DNA of 64,000 bases from Pseudomonas sp. SCB32 (GCF_009189165.1 NZ_CP045118.1:124001-188000), one strand, 5' to 3'. Positions 49,968 to 60,145 are shown, numbered from the stretch's first letter. Notes: generated by a model not told the origin, from the letters alone. Program-made: numbers and translations.

Positions 49968-50760
49968 GGTTGCAGTCGGGGCCGTGCTGGTGGACCGGAG
50001 TGAAGCGTGTGCCGGCGGGGAAGGCGGGTTTCACCACCTCGCCGTGCAGGTCGTGGGAATGGTCGTGGTGGTGGTGATAGACCGCTAGGCTGCGGGCGTC
50101 CTGGCCGAACAGCTCGACGAAGGCCGGGTCGCCGCTGACCTGTTCCGGGTGGCCGGAGCAGCAGACGTGGCGGTTCAGGCAGACCACCTTGTCGGTGGCG
50201 CTCATCACCAGGTGCAGGTCGTGGGAGACCATCAGCACGCCGCAACCGAGGCGGTCGCGCAGGCGGCCGATCAGGCGGTACAGCTCGGCCTGCCCGGCGA
50301 CGTCGACGCCCTGCACGGGCTCGTCGAGCACCAGCAGTTCAGGCTTGCGCAGCAGGGCGCGGGCCAGCAGTACGCGCTGCAATTCGCCGCCGGAGACGCC
50401 TTGCAGGGGCTTGTCGATGACGTGGGCGGCGCCGACTTCCTTCAGTGCTTCCAGAGCCTGGGAGCGCTGCACACCGGGCACCAGGCGCAGGAAGCGCAGC
50501 ACGGTGAGCGGCAGGGTGGGGTCGACGTGGAGCTTCTGCGGCATGTAGCCGATGGACAGCTTCGGCCGCCGCCAGACGCTGCCGCTGTCGGGCTTGAGCA
50601 GGCCGAGCACGCTGCGCACCAGGGTCGTCTTGCCGGCGCCGTTGGGGCCGATCAGGGTGACGATTTCGCCGGGGGCGATGGTCAGGTCGACGTTCAGCAG
50701 TACCGCCTGGCCGGCATAGCTGACACCGACGCCTTGCAGGCGGATCAGGGTGTCGCTCAT
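49960..50760 (-). CDS. znuC: Zinc ABC transporter ATP-binding protein
   Basis: A 266-residue ATPase: Walker [10 protein letters not shown], signature [15 protein letters not shown], Walker [13 protein letters not shown], switch His in VSHDLHLV. The C-terminus has two His-rich clusters ([12 protein letters not shown] and [10 protein letters not shown]), which probably bind zinc. Its start shares one base with the zur stop, so both are translated together. PAO1 counterpart PA5500. Confidence 0.95.
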   Translation of the reverse strand: MSDTLIRLQGVGVSYAGQAVLLNVDLTIAPGEIVTLIGPNGAGKTTLVRSVLGLLKPDSGSVWRRPKLSIGYMPQKLHVDPTLPLTVLRFLRLVPGVQRSQALEALKEVGAAHVIDKPLQGVSGGELQRVLLARALLRKPELLVLDEPVQGVDVAGQAELYRLIGRLRDRLGCGVLMVSHDLHLVMSATDKVVCLNRHVCCSGHPEQVSGDPAFVELFGQDARSLAVYHHHHDHSHDLHGEVVKPAFPAGTRFTPVHQHGPDCNHG

Positions 50761-51266
50761 CAGGCCTCCCGTTTGCCGGGGGCGCAGGCGCCGCAGAGGC
50801 CGACCACCTCGACTGTCTGGGTTTCCACCGAGAAGCCGACGCTCCTGGCGCCCGTGACGATGGCCTCGCTGATGGCCGGCTGCTCCAGCTCGATGGCGGT
50901 GTGGCAGGTACGGCAGATCAGGAACTGACCCTCATGGGCGTGCTCCGGATGGGCACAGCCGATAAAGGCGTTGAGCGAGGCGATGCGGTGTACCAGGCCG
51001 TTTTCCAGGAGGAAGTCCAGGGCGCGGTAGACGGTCGGCGGCGCCGCCTTGCGGCCGTCTTCCTCGCTCAGTACGGCGAGGATGTCGTAGGCGCCAAGCG
51101 GCCTGTGGCTCTGCCACACCAGCTCCAGCACGCGCCGGCGCAGTTCGGTCAGGCGCACGCCCTGACGCGCGCACAGCGCATCGGCGTCGGCTAGGGCGCT
51201 GGCCACGCAATTGGCGTGGTCATGCGGACGGCAGGCCAGCGGAGTTTTGGGGGCGATCTTGTACAT
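50760..51266 (-). CDS. zur: Zinc uptake regulator Zur
   Basis: A 168-residue Fur-family repressor. The DNA-binding winged helix covers about residues 30-95 ([42 protein letters not shown]). Metal-site elements follow: [21 protein letters not shown] and a C-terminal CGAC, which bind structural zinc. In high zinc it represses the znu genes. It is the first gene of zur-znuC-znuB and diverges from znuA. PAO1 counterpart PA5499 (np20). Confidence 0.94.
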   Translation of the reverse strand: MYKIAPKTPLACRPHDHANCVASALADADALCARQGVRLTELRRRVLELVWQSHRPLGAYDILAVLSEEDGRKAAPPTVYRALDFLLENGLVHRIASLNAFIGCAHPEHAHEGQFLICRTCHTAIELEQPAISEAIVTGARSVGFSVETQTVEVVGLCGACAPGKREA

Positions 51267-51293
51267 GCGGCAGCGACGCTCGTGTATAGAGAC

Positions 51294-51306
51294 GTTATTA
51301 TATTAC
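51294..51306. promoter_or_regulatory. Zur box in the zur-znuA intergenic region
   Basis: The AT-rich near-palindrome GTTATTATATTAC closely resembles the core of the gammaproteobacterial Zur site. It lies 28 bp upstream of zur and 20 bp upstream of znuA, in the 59-bp divergent promoter, so one site can control both directions. Confidence 0.75.
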
Positions 51307-51325
51307 TCTTTCATCTCTCCACTGT

Positions 51326-52267
51326 GTGAGTGCCGCCGTGTCCTTCCGTCCCGCCGCTCTGCTGATCACTTGCTGCGCCCTGCTGCTCAGCCTCCCCGCC
51401 CGCGCCGAGGTCAGCGTGCTGACCAGCATCAAGCCGCTGCAGCTGATTGCCGCCGCCATCCAGGACGGCGAAGGCACCCCGGATGTGCTGCTGCCGCCGG
51501 GCGCCTCGCCGCACAGTTACTCGCTGCGTCCGTCGGATATCCGCCGGGTGCGTGATGCGCAGCTGTTCTACTGGGTCGGTCCGGACCTGGAGAACTTCCT
51601 GCCCAAGGTGCTGGAAAGCCGCAAAGGCCCGAGCGTGGCCGTGCAGGATCAGGCCGGCATGCACCTGCGCAAATTCGCCGACTTCAGCGAGTCCAACCAT
51701 CCGGACCAGGGCGATGACACTGACCATGACCACGACCACCGCCCAGGGATGATCGATGCTCACCTCTGGCTGCTGCCGGCCAACGCCCAGGTGATCGCCG
51801 CGCGCATGGCCGAGGACCTGGCCATCGCCGATCCGACCAATGCCAGCCGCTACCAGGCCAACCTGAAGGCCTTCGACGAGCGCATGGAGCAGCTGGACGC
51901 GCGCCTGAAGCAGCGCATCGATCCGCTCAAGGGCAAACCGTACTTCGTCTTCCACGAGGCTTTCGACTATTTCGAGGAAGCCTACGGCCTGCGCCACACC
52001 GGGGTGTTCGCCGTGTCCGCCGACGTGCAGCCGGGCGCCCGTCACGTGGCGTCCATGCGTGCGCAGCTGCAGAAGGCCGGGCCTTCCTGCATCTTCAGCG
52101 AACCGCCGATTCGCCCGCGTCTGGCCGATACCCTCAGCCAGGGGCTGCCGGTGCGCCTGGCCGAGCTGGACGACCTGGGCGTGGGCGTGAAGGTGGATGC
52201 CCAGGGCTATGAGAACCTGCTGGGCAATCTGGCGGGTGAGTTCGCGGGGTGCCTGGAGAAGCTCTGA
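51326..52267 (+). CDS. znuA: Zinc ABC transporter substrate-binding protein
   Basis: A 313-residue periplasmic zinc-binding protein. The signal peptide ends at LPARA. The zinc ligands are likely in PGASPHSYSL, IDAHLWL and FHEAFDYF, with a typical His/Asp-rich loop DDTDHDHDHRPG between them. The GTG at 51326 is used; a second GTG at 51338 is also possible. No strong ribosome binding site precedes either. PAO1 counterpart PA5498. Confidence 0.92.
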   Translation: MSAAVSFRPAALLITCCALLLSLPARAEVSVLTSIKPLQLIAAAIQDGEGTPDVLLPPGASPHSYSLRPSDIRRVRDAQLFYWVGPDLENFLPKVLESRKGPSVAVQDQAGMHLRKFADFSESNHPDQGDDTDHDHDHRPGMIDAHLWLLPANAQVIAARMAEDLAIADPTNASRYQANLKAFDERMEQLDARLKQRIDPLKGKPYFVFHEAFDYFEEAYGLRHTGVFAVSADVQPGARHVASMRAQLQKAGPSCIFSEPPIRPRLADTLSQGLPVRLAELDDLGVGVKVDAQGYENLLGNLAGEFAGCLEKL

Positions 52268-52294
52268 TAGGGCCCATCCGCCCGGAGTCCCGCT

Positions 52295-52395
52295 GTAAGA
52301 GCAACTGTCTTTTGGGCTCCCGCGTTCGCGGGAGTGACGATGTTGTGCACCGCGCTCCGCAATCGTCTTCCCCGCGAATGCGGGGACCCAGAAAG
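52295..52395. repeat. Composite repeat (paired family B units), copy 2
   Basis: About 100 bp, containing a unit with the core CTCCCGCGTTCGCGGGAG (52307-52339) and an inverted unit with CCCCGCGAATGCGGGG (52364-52393). A homologous element in opposite orientation lies at 55910-56014, so the pair brackets nrdJab. It begins 28 bp after znuA. Confidence 0.85.
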
Positions 52396-52448
52396 CAAGG
52401 TAGAAGCGGGCCTATGAGGTGTCCAAGTATATGCGCCGATGCTTGGAC

Positions 52449-52576
52449 GTAGGGCGTATAACGTTCGACGTTATACGCCGTTAAACCCTGCTATCAGGGC
52501 GCTCCGGCCCTGACCTCAACGCTGGCGACGTGCCAAGGTGCATCGGCGTACAACCGCGAACGGTTGTACGCCCTAC
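52449..52576. repeat. Inverted pair of family C repeats
   Basis: One unit at 52449-52479 (arms TATAACGT/ACGTTATA) and one inverted at 52545-52576 (arms TACAACCG/CGGTTGTA). Both keep the outer GGCG/CGCC and CTAC ends. They lie in the gap 52268-52833, which holds no gene. Confidence 0.85.
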
Positions 52577-52735
52577 GATGCGAAGACTCACGTTTCCCCG
52601 CGCCCGATCGTCGCATCACCTTCCTCCAGACGCGCCCGCTTCCCCCTCCCGATCCTGCCGATCGTCTGGAATTCCGGACCCGGCACGGCCGCCGCCGTCC
52701 AACCGTCTATTGTGTGTCTTTGTGGGTAGGTGGCA

Positions 52736-52776
52736 CTACATATTGATGCTGGTCAGCTTTCGGCAGCTACATATTG
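52736..52776 (+). promoter_or_regulatory. Tandem NrdR boxes upstream of nrdJab
   Basis: Two identical CTACATATTG motifs at 52736-52745 and 52767-52776, exactly 31 bp apart, that is three helical turns. They match the core of the NrdR consensus (CWATATATWG-like) and the usual tandem arrangement. NrdR represses ribonucleotide reductase genes when dATP is high. The promoter of nrdJa should overlap these sites. Confidence 0.8.
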
Positions 52777-52833
52777 GGTTTACTCGCGCTCCATTGCGCC
52801 TGCCAACCCAACCAACAGGAGGTTATTTCCCGG

Positions 52834-54981
52834 ATGGCCAAGACCGATGCGCGCCCCCGTGGCGCCGACCAAGGAGTCCTTGCCCTGCAACCCGCCTCGC
52901 AGGATATCTGGGACAGCAAATACCGCTTGAAGCAAAAGAGCGGCAAGCCCATCGACGGCAGCGTCGACGAGACCTGGCAGCGCGTCGCCCGCGCCCTGGC
53001 GGACGTCGAGGCGGACAAGGCGTTGCGCGAGCACTGGTACGAACGCTTCCTCTGGGCCCTGCGCAATGGCGCAATCCCGGCCGGGCGGATCATCTCCAAT
53101 GCCGGCGCCCAGGGGCACAAGCCGGCGACCTCGACCATCAATTGCACCGTCTCCGGGATCATCCGCGACTCCATGGACGACATCCTGCAGAAGGTCCACG
53201 AGGCCGGGCTGACGCTGAAGGCCGGCTGCGGCATCGGCTACGAATTCAGCACCCTGCGCCCGCGCGGCGCCTACGTTTCCGGTGCCGGCGCGCACACCAG
53301 CGGGCCGCTCTCGTTCATGGATATCTACGACAAGATGTGCTTCACCGTCAGCTCCGCCGGTGGGCGGCGCGGTGCGCAGATGGGCACCTTCGACGTCAGC
53401 CATCCGGACGTGCGCGAGTTCATCCGCGCCAAGCGCGAGGACGGCCGCCTGCGCCAGTTCAACCTCAGCCTGCTGATCACCGACGACTTCATGGCCGCAG
53501 TGGAGGTTGACGAGGACTGGCCGCTGATCTTCCCGGTCCACCAGAAGGAGCGCGACGAAGTCGATCTGGACGACGCCGAGCACGTGGTCTGGCGTGACTG
53601 GCCAGTGCACGACGAATACCTGGTGCGCGAAGACGGCCGCGTGGCCTGTCGGGTCTACGGTCGGGTCAAGGCGCGGCACCTGTGGGACATGATCATGGTC
53701 TCCACCTACGATTACGCCGAGCCGGGCTTCATCCTCATCGACCGGGTCAACGAGCTGAACAACAACTGGTGGTGCGAAGCCATCCGCGCGACCAATCCCT
53801 GTGGCGAGCAACCGCTTCCGCCCTATGGCTCCTGCCTGCTGGGCTCGGTGAACCTGACCTGCTTCGTGAACGACGCCTTCGGCGCGCACGCGCGCTTCGA
53901 CTGGGAGCGCTTCCGCGAAGTGGTGCGCGTCTTCACCCGCATGCTCGACAACGTGGTGGAGATCAACGGCCTGCCGCTGGAGCAGCAGCGCGCGGAAATC
54001 CTCGGCAAGCGCCGCCACGGCATGGGTTTCCTCGGCTTGGGCTCGGCACTGACCCTGCTCAAGCTGCGCTATGGCAGCCCGGAGGCCTGCGTGTTCACCG
54101 AGGAAGTAGCACGGGAAATGGCCCTGGTGGGCTGGGAAGTGGCCCTGGAGCTGTCCCGCGAGAAAGGCCCGGCGCCGGTCTTGGCGCAGGACTACGACGT
54201 GACCGCCGAGATGCTGCGCAAACGCCCAGAGATGGTCGACGATGGCTACAAGGTCGGCGACAAGGTGGCCGGCCGGGTACTTCACGCCAAGTACTCGCGC
54301 TACATGCAGCGGGTCGCCGAATACGCGCCGCAGCTGGTGGAAGAGCTGGCCGAGCAGGGTGCGCGCTTCACCCACCACAGCTCCATCGCACCCACCGGGA
54401 CCATCAGCCTGAGCCTGGCCAACAACGCCTCCAACGGCATCGAGCCAAGCTTTGCCCACCACTACTCGCGCAACCTGATCCGCGCCGGTCGCAAGACCAA
54501 GGAGAAGATCTCGGTCTACAGCTACGAACTGCTGGCCTACCGCGCCCTGGTGGACAACCACGCCGTGCCGGACGCGGAGGAGGAGAAGCACCGCCTGCCG
54601 GAGTATTTCATCACCGCCGACGACATCACCCCGCAGCAGCACGTGGACATCCAGGCGGCGGCGCAGAAGTGGATCGACTCGTCGATCTCCAAGACCGCCA
54701 ACGTCCCCACCGACTACCCGTTCGAGGACTTCAAGGACATCTACCTCTACGCCTGGCGCCAGGGCCTGAAGGGGTGCACCACCTTCCGCTTCAACCCGGC
54801 GGCCTTCCAGGGTGTGCTGGTGAAGGAGTCGGACCTGGAGAAGACGGTGTACCGCTTCGAGCTGGAAGACGGCAGCGTGGTGGAGCTCAAGGGCAACGAG
54901 GAAGTGGAGTACGACGGCGAGATGCATACCGCCGCCAACCTCTTCGACGCCCTGAAAGAAGGCTATTACGGCAAGTACTGA
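52834..54981 (+). CDS. nrdJa: Vitamin B12-dependent ribonucleotide reductase, large part (class II, split)
   Basis: A 715-residue catalytic subunit of adenosylcobalamin-dependent ribonucleotide reductase. Active-site features include KAGCGIGYEFSTLRPRG, NPCGEQPLPPYGSCLLGSVNL (catalytic Cys and Glu region) and SIAPTGTISLSLANNASNGIEPSFAHHYSR. The enzyme needs no oxygen and is useful in microaerobic growth. The ATG at 52834 (MAKTDARPRG) follows AGGAGG; the ORF extends 60 bp upstream through the second NrdR box, so the longer start is unlikely. PAO1 counterpart PA5497. Confidence 0.95.
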   Translation: MAKTDARPRGADQGVLALQPASQDIWDSKYRLKQKSGKPIDGSVDETWQRVARALADVEADKALREHWYERFLWALRNGAIPAGRIISNAGAQGHKPATSTINCTVSGIIRDSMDDILQKVHEAGLTLKAGCGIGYEFSTLRPRGAYVSGAGAHTSGPLSFMDIYDKMCFTVSSAGGRRGAQMGTFDVSHPDVREFIRAKREDGRLRQFNLSLLITDDFMAAVEVDEDWPLIFPVHQKERDEVDLDDAEHVVWRDWPVHDEYLVREDGRVACRVYGRVKARHLWDMIMVSTYDYAEPGFILIDRVNELNNNWWCEAIRATNPCGEQPLPPYGSCLLGSVNLTCFVNDAFGAHARFDWERFREVVRVFTRMLDNVVEINGLPLEQQRAEILGKRRHGMGFLGLGSALTLLKLRYGSPEACVFTEEVAREMALVGWEVALELSREKGPAPVLAQDYDVTAEMLRKRPEMVDDGYKVGDKVAGRVLHAKYSRYMQRVAEYAPQLVEELAEQGARFTHHSSIAPTGTISLSLANNASNGIEPSFAHHYSRNLIRAGRKTKEKISVYSYELLAYRALVDNHAVPDAEEEKHRLPEYFITADDITPQQHVDIQAAAQKWIDSSISKTANVPTDYPFEDFKDIYLYAWRQGLKGCTTFRFNPAAFQGVLVKESDLEKTVYRFELEDGSVVELKGNEEVEYDGEMHTAANLFDALKEGYYGKY

Positions 54982-54999
54982 TACCCCTGGAGAGACGTG

Positions 55000-55686
55000 A
55001 TGAGTGTCAAGATCAACCAGAAGATCAAAGGCTTCCAGGTGGTGGACGTGGCCGAGGAAAAGGCCCGCGCCGAAGCCGCCCAGGCGGCCGCGGTGGTGAA
55101 GATGGACGAAACCCTGCAGCGGCCGGAGATGCTGGTGGGCGCCACCTACAAGATCAAGTCGCCGCTGTTCGAGCACGCGCTGTACGTGACCATCAACGAC
55201 ATGGTGCTCAACCCGGACACGCCCTACGAGCAGCGCCGGCCCTTCGAGATCTTCATCAACTCGAAGAACATGGACCACTTCCAGTGGATCGTCGCACTCA
55301 CCCGCATCATGTCGGCGGTGTTCCGCAAGGGCGGCGACTGTACCTTCCTGGTGGAGGAGATGAAGGCCGTGTTCGACCCGCGCGGCGGCTACCTCAAACG
55401 CGGGGGCGTCTACATGCCGTCGATAGTCGCCGAGATCGGCGCGGTGGTGGAGCGCCATCTGGTCGCCATCGGCCTGATGGAAGGTGCGCAAATCGACGAG
55501 GAACAGCGGCTGTACCTGGCCGAAAAGCGCGCCGCTTACGAGGCTGCCCAGGGCATCAACAAGGCCGAACCCGGCGAAGGCTTCCCCGCCGGCGCGCAGC
55601 TGTGTGGCAAGTGCAACACCATGGCCGTGGTGCAGATGGATGGCTGCGCCACCTGCCTGAACTGCGGGCATTCCAAGTGTGGGTGA
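55000..55686 (+). CDS. nrdJb: Class II ribonucleotide reductase, small part
   Basis: A 228-residue partner of NrdJa that supplies the C-terminal portion of the split enzyme. The N-terminus is helical; the C-terminus has a zinc-ribbon-like Cys motif CGKCNTMAVVQMDGCATCLNCGHSKCG, probably the redox-active tail that re-reduces the active site. The ATG at 55000 follows GGAG; an overlapping GTG lies 3 bp upstream. It lies 18 bp after nrdJa. PAO1 counterpart PA5496. Confidence 0.93.
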   Translation: MSVKINQKIKGFQVVDVAEEKARAEAAQAAAVVKMDETLQRPEMLVGATYKIKSPLFEHALYVTINDMVLNPDTPYEQRRPFEIFINSKNMDHFQWIVALTRIMSAVFRKGGDCTFLVEEMKAVFDPRGGYLKRGGVYMPSIVAEIGAVVERHLVAIGLMEGAQIDEEQRLYLAEKRAAYEAAQGINKAEPGEGFPAGAQLCGKCNTMAVVQMDGCATCLNCGHSKCG

Positions 55687-55835
55687 GCGGGAGGCTCTGC
55701 GACGCATGCGTCGCCCCGCGAACGACTGGCCATGGATGGCCAGGCTGGGGTTGACCTTGAGCAGCGGAGCAACGGCAGGGATGCCGACTCCGGGTTAGAT
55801 CTTCACTCCCGCATGCGTCGCGCCGAATTGCTCTC

Positions 55836-56014
55836 GTAGGAGCGGACTCCGTCCGCGATCCGGCCTGCAGGCCGGTGCCACGGCTATCGCGGACGGAGTC
55901 CGCGCCTACGTTGTTTTCTGGGTCCCCGCGTTCGCGGGGATGACGTGTGCGGAAGATTGTGCATAACACCGTCACTCCCGCGAACGCGGGAGCCCAATAG
56001 ACAGTTGCTCCTAC
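55836..56014. repeat. REP pair and composite family B repeat, copy 3
   Basis: REP units at 55836-55859 and 55886-55909 (inverted) flank a CCGGCCTGCAGGCCGG palindrome. The composite B element follows (55910-56014), with the core CCCCGCGTTCGCGGGG and inverted core CTCCCGCGAACGCGGGAG. The latter is the reverse-complement relative of 52295-52395. Together they fill the gap 55687-56035; no gene is present. Confidence 0.85.
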
Positions 56015-56035
56015 GGGATCAGCACAGCCGTCGCG

Positions 56036-56986
56036 TCACAGCGCAAACGGCAAACGAATCTCCACCTTCTGCCGCTTCTCCAGCCGCCGCTCGAACTCGC
56101 TCGGATCGTGGATCAGCACGTCCTGCCCGGCAAAGGCTTCGGCGGCGATCAGGCGCGACAGCCAGAAGCGCACGCAGGCCACCCGCAGCATTTCCGGCCA
56201 CAGCTCGGCTTCCAGCGCGGTGAACGGCCGCTTGGCCGCATAGGCCGCCAGCAGCGCGCGGGCGCGCGGGCCGTCGAGGGCGCCGTCTTCGGTGGAGCAC
56301 CAGTCGTTCACGGCGATCGCCAGGTCGTAGAGCATCCAGCCCGAGCAGGCGTTGTAGAAGTCGATCAGCCCGGCGAGGTGCGGGCCGTCGAACAGCACGT
56401 TGTCGCGGAACAGGTCGGCGTGCAGGTTGGCGCGCGGCAGCGCCGGCTGCTCGGCGAGCAGGCGGGCGATCTCTTCCAGCGCATCGGCCAGCAGCGTTGC
56501 GGCGGTGCCGGACAGGTGCGACTGGAAGGCTTGGCCTTCATGCAGCATCCAGCTCAGGCCGCGATCGCTGGGACGCTCGATGATACGTCCGCGGGTCGCC
56601 AGGTGCAGGCGGGCCAGCAGGTTGCCGACTTCCTGGCAATGGTGGTTGTTCGGTGTGCGTTCATGCCGGCCCGGAAGGCGCGGCTGCAGCAGTGCCGGCT
56701 TGCCTTCGAGCTGGCGCAGGGCTTCTCCGCCCTGGGTGCGCAGGGCATAGGGCACCGGCAGGTCGGCTTCGTGGAGCACGTCGAGCAGTTCGATGAAGAA
56801 CGGCATTTCCTGCACCGGGCCGCGCTCCACCAGGGTCAGGACGAACTCGCCCTGTTCCAGGCTGACGAAGAAATTGCTGTTTTCCGACCCCTCGGCGATG
56901 CCACGGAAATCGTGCAGGCGACCGAGGCCGTAGGGGGCGAGGAACTCTTCGAGAACAGGACGTTCCAGAGGTGTGAATACCGACAT
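56036..56986 (-). CDS. thrB: Homoserine kinase (APH-fold type)
   Basis: A 316-residue homoserine kinase of the aminoglycoside-phosphotransferase fold, which phosphorylates homoserine in threonine synthesis. The catalytic loop is NLHADLFRDNVLFDG and the metal Asp follows in GLIDFYNACSG. The start pattern MSVFTPLERPVLEEFLAPYGLG is typical of Pseudomonas ThrB. The ATG at 56986 was chosen over a TTG six bases earlier. PAO1 counterpart PA5495. Confidence 0.93.
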   Translation of the reverse strand: MSVFTPLERPVLEEFLAPYGLGRLHDFRGIAEGSENSNFFVSLEQGEFVLTLVERGPVQEMPFFIELLDVLHEADLPVPYALRTQGGEALRQLEGKPALLQPRLPGRHERTPNNHHCQEVGNLLARLHLATRGRIIERPSDRGLSWMLHEGQAFQSHLSGTAATLLADALEEIARLLAEQPALPRANLHADLFRDNVLFDGPHLAGLIDFYNACSGWMLYDLAIAVNDWCSTEDGALDGPRARALLAAYAAKRPFTALEAELWPEMLRVACVRFWLSRLIAAEAFAGQDVLIHDPSEFERRLEKRQKVEIRLPFAL

Positions 56987-57020
56987 GCTCAATCCTCTGG
57001 AGCGTCGTGGGTGGAAGGGT

Positions 57021-57308
57021 TTACCAGCTGAAGATCTGCCACTGCGGAATCAGCTTGTCCGGCTGGTCCGAGCGGATGAAGTTGCCGTCGCTGCCGTCCT
57101 GGCGCACCAGGAAGTATGGCTTGCCGTGCTTGGGGGTGACCTTGATGGCGTAGAGGAAACCGTTCACACGGTATTCCTGGATGGTCTTGTCGCTCTCCTG
57201 GCGGATGGTTACATCCGGCTCGGCGTTGGGGGCATCGTCCGCCGCCATCACGGAGTTCGCGCCCAGCCCCAGCACAGCGGCGAGCAACAGGCGGTTCAAC
57301 GTACGCAT
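57021..57308 (-). CDS. DUF2782 periplasmic protein, PA5494-like
   Basis: A 95-residue protein with a signal peptide ending at NSVMA. The mature part, VTIRQESDKTIQEYRVNGFLYAIKVTPKHGKPYFLVRQDG, matches the DUF2782 family. Function unknown. It lies between thrB and polA, as in PAO1, 34 bp upstream of thrB on the same strand. Confidence 0.88.
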   Translation of the reverse strand: MRTLNRLLLAAVLGLGANSVMAADDAPNAEPDVTIRQESDKTIQEYRVNGFLYAIKVTPKHGKPYFLVRQDGSDGNFIRSDQPDKLIPQWQIFSW

Positions 57309-57382
57309 GATAACCTTGTCCCTTTGTCGAATTGGCTACGGACAGTTTAGCCCGAGCCCTTCTGAAAAGGTTGATTCCCCTC

Positions 57383-60133
57383 ATGAGCCAAGCACCTCTC
57401 GTCCTCGTGGACGGCTCGTCCTACCTGTATCGTGCCTTCCATGCCCTGCCGCCGCTGATGACCTCCACCGGCATGCCGACCGGCGCGGTGAAGGGCGTGC
57501 TGAACATGCTCAAGAGCCTGCGCAAGCAGTACCCGGACAGTCCCTTCGCCGTGGTCTTCGATGCCAAGGGCGGGACCTTCCGCGATGAGATGTTTGCCGA
57601 ATACAAGGCCAATCGCCCCTCGATGCCGGACGAACTGCGCGTGCAGGTGGAGCCCCTGCACGCCAGTGTGCGTGCCCTCGGCCTGCCACTGCTCTGCGTG
57701 GAAGGCGTGGAAGCGGATGACGTGATCGGCACCCTGGCCCGACAGAGCGCGGCCGGTGGCCGCCCGGTGGTGATCTCCACCGGCGACAAGGACATGGCGC
57801 AGTTGGTCGACGGGCACATTACGCTGGTCAACACGATGACCGGTAGCGTGCTTGATCCCGATGGCGTTAAGGAGAAATTCGGTGTCGGTCCTGAGCTGAT
57901 CATCGATTACCTGGCGCTGATGGGCGACAAGGTCGACAACATTCCGGGCGTGCCCGGTGTCGGCGAGAAGACCGCCCTTGGACTGCTCACTGGCGTTGGT
58001 GGTGGCCTGGATGTGCTGTACGCCAGCCTGAACAAGGTCCCCGAACTGCCTATCCGCGGCGCCAAGGGCCTGCCGGCCAAGCTCGAAGAGCACAAGGACA
58101 TGGCCTACCTGTCCTACAAGCTCGCCACCATCAAATGCGATGTCGAACTGAACATCGAGATCGATGCCCTGCACCCCGGTGAACCGGACCGTGAGGCCCT
58201 GACCGAGCTGTATCGCACCCTGGAATTCAAGACGGGGCTGGATGATCTTCAACGCCAGGCGGCCAAGACCGGAAGCCCACAGCTGGCGCTGGAAGAGGCT
58301 CCGGCTGCTGCAGCGGAGAAGCTTTACGAGATCGTCCTGGAGCAGCCTCAGTTCGACGCCTGGCTGAAGAAGCTGGACGCCGCGGACCTGATCGCCTTCG
58401 ACACCGAAACCACCAGCCTCGATCCGCAGCAGGCGCAGGTGGTGGGTGTGTCCTTCGCCGTCAAGGAAGGCGAAGCCGCCTACGTACCGCTGGCGCACAG
58501 TTATATGGGCGTACCGGCGCAGCTGGACCGTGACGCCGTGCTCAAGGCCCTCAAGCCGCTGCTGGAGGACCCGAAGAAGCGCAAGGTCGGCCAGCACGCC
58601 AAGTACGACATGAATGTCCTGGCCAACGCCTCGACGCCCATCGCCGTGCAGGGCATCGCCTTCGACACCATGCTCGAGTCCTACGTGCTGGACTCCACCG
58701 CCACCCGTCACGACATGGACAGCCTGGCGCTCAAGTACCTCGGCCACAGCACCATCCGCTTCGAGGACATCGCCGGCAAGGGCGCCAAGCAGCTGACCTT
58801 CGACCAGATCGCCCTCGAGCAGGCCGGCCCCTACGCGGCCGAGGATGCCGACGTGACGCTGCGCCTGCACCAGACCCTGTGGGCCAGGCTGCAGGCCATC
58901 CCCTCGCTGGAGAGGGTGCTGACCGAGATCGAGATGCCGCTGGTGCCGGTACTGGCGCGCATCGAGCGCAACGGCGCGCTGGTCGATGCCAACCTGCTGG
59001 GCAAGCAGAGTGTCGAGCTGGGCGAGAAAATGGTCGAGCTGGAGCGCAAGGCCTATGACCTGGGGGGGGAAGAGTTCAACCTCGGTTCGCCCAAGCAGCT
59101 CGGCGCCATCCTTTATGAAAAGCTGGGCCTGCCGGTACTGTCGAAGACCGCCACCGGCCAGCCGTCCACCGCCGAGAACGTCCTCGCCGAGCTGGCCGAG
59201 CAGGACTACGAGCTGCCCAAGGTGATCATGCAGTACCGCTCCCTGAGCAAGCTCAAGAGCACCTACACCGACAAGCTGCCGGAGCAGATCAATCCGCGCA
59301 CCGGGCGTATCCACACCAGCTACCACCAGGCCGTGGCGGCCACCGGGCGCTTGTCTTCCAGCGACCCGAACCTGCAGAACATCCCGATCCGCACCGCCGA
59401 GGGCCGGCGCATCCGCCAGGCCTTCGTCGCACCCAAGGGCTACAAGCTGCTGGCGGCGGACTACTCGCAGATCGAGCTGCGCATCATGGCCCACCTGGCC
59501 AAGGACGAAGGGCTGCTGGACGCCTTCCGCCACGACCGCGACGTCCACCGCGCCACTGCTGCCGAGGTGTTCGGCGTGTCGTTGGAAGAGGTGACCTCCG
59601 ACCAGCGCCGCAGCGCCAAGGCGATCAACTTCGGCCTGATCTACGGCATGAGCGCCTTCGGCCTGGCCAAGCAGATCGGCGTCGAGCGCAAGGAGGCCCA
59701 GGCCTACATCGATCGCTACTTCGCCCGTTATCCCGGCGTGTTGGCCTACATGGAGCGCACCCGCGCCCAGGCCGCCGAGCAGGGTTTCGTCGAGACGCTG
59801 TTCGGTCGCCGCCTGTACCTGCCGGAAATCGCCTCGAAGAACGCCGCCATGCGCAAGGCCGCCGAGCGCACCGCAATCAACGCGCCGATGCAGGGCACCG
59901 CCGCGGACATCATGAAACGCGCCATGGTGGCTGTGGATAACTGGTTGCAGGAGAGTGGGATCGACGCCCGCGTGATTCTCCAGGTGCACGACGAACTGGT
60001 GCTGGAGGTCCGCGAGGATCAGGTGCGGCAGGTCAGCGACGCGATCCGGCCGCTGATGAGCGGTGCTGCACAGCTGGATGTGCCGCTGGTGGTCGAGGCC
60101 GGTGTGGGTGCGAACTGGGACGAAGCACACTGA
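57383..60133 (+). CDS. polA: DNA polymerase I
   Basis: A 916-residue polymerase for Okazaki fragment processing and repair. The N-terminal 5'-3' exonuclease (about residues 1-290) has [12 protein letters not shown], the 3'-5' exonuclease domain (about 330-510) has the active-site DTETTSLD, and the polymerase domain has [15 protein letters not shown] (motif A), [21 protein letters not shown] (motif B) and [10 protein letters not shown] (motif C). All three activities appear intact. The ATG at 57383 gives the usual N-terminus ([19 protein letters not shown]). Confidence 0.97.
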   Translation: MSQAPLVLVDGSSYLYRAFHALPPLMTSTGMPTGAVKGVLNMLKSLRKQYPDSPFAVVFDAKGGTFRDEMFAEYKANRPSMPDELRVQVEPLHASVRALGLPLLCVEGVEADDVIGTLARQSAAGGRPVVISTGDKDMAQLVDGHITLVNTMTGSVLDPDGVKEKFGVGPELIIDYLALMGDKVDNIPGVPGVGEKTALGLLTGVGGGLDVLYASLNKVPELPIRGAKGLPAKLEEHKDMAYLSYKLATIKCDVELNIEIDALHPGEPDREALTELYRTLEFKTGLDDLQRQAAKTGSPQLALEEAPAAAAEKLYEIVLEQPQFDAWLKKLDAADLIAFDTETTSLDPQQAQVVGVSFAVKEGEAAYVPLAHSYMGVPAQLDRDAVLKALKPLLEDPKKRKVGQHAKYDMNVLANASTPIAVQGIAFDTMLESYVLDSTATRHDMDSLALKYLGHSTIRFEDIAGKGAKQLTFDQIALEQAGPYAAEDADVTLRLHQTLWARLQAIPSLERVLTEIEMPLVPVLARIERNGALVDANLLGKQSVELGEKMVELERKAYDLGGEEFNLGSPKQLGAILYEKLGLPVLSKTATGQPSTAENVLAELAEQDYELPKVIMQYRSLSKLKSTYTDKLPEQINPRTGRIHTSYHQAVAATGRLSSSDPNLQNIPIRTAEGRRIRQAFVAPKGYKLLAADYSQIELRIMAHLAKDEGLLDAFRHDRDVHRATAAEVFGVSLEEVTSDQRRSAKAINFGLIYGMSAFGLAKQIGVERKEAQAYIDRYFARYPGVLAYMERTRAQAAEQGFVETLFGRRLYLPEIASKNAAMRKAAERTAINAPMQGTAADIMKRAMVAVDNWLQESGIDARVILQVHDELVLEVREDQVRQVSDAIRPLMSGAAQLDVPLVVEAGVGANWDEAH

Positions 60134-60145
60134 CGAACGGTCGAG

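Noticed and set aside
52780..55707. Minus-strand open frame of 975 codons opposite nrdJab
   Set aside because: Antisense shadow of two well-recognised genes; no domain recognised and no ribosome binding site.
59932..59945. Perfect DnaA box TGTGGATAA in polA
   Set aside because: A single site inside a coding sequence; likely chance.
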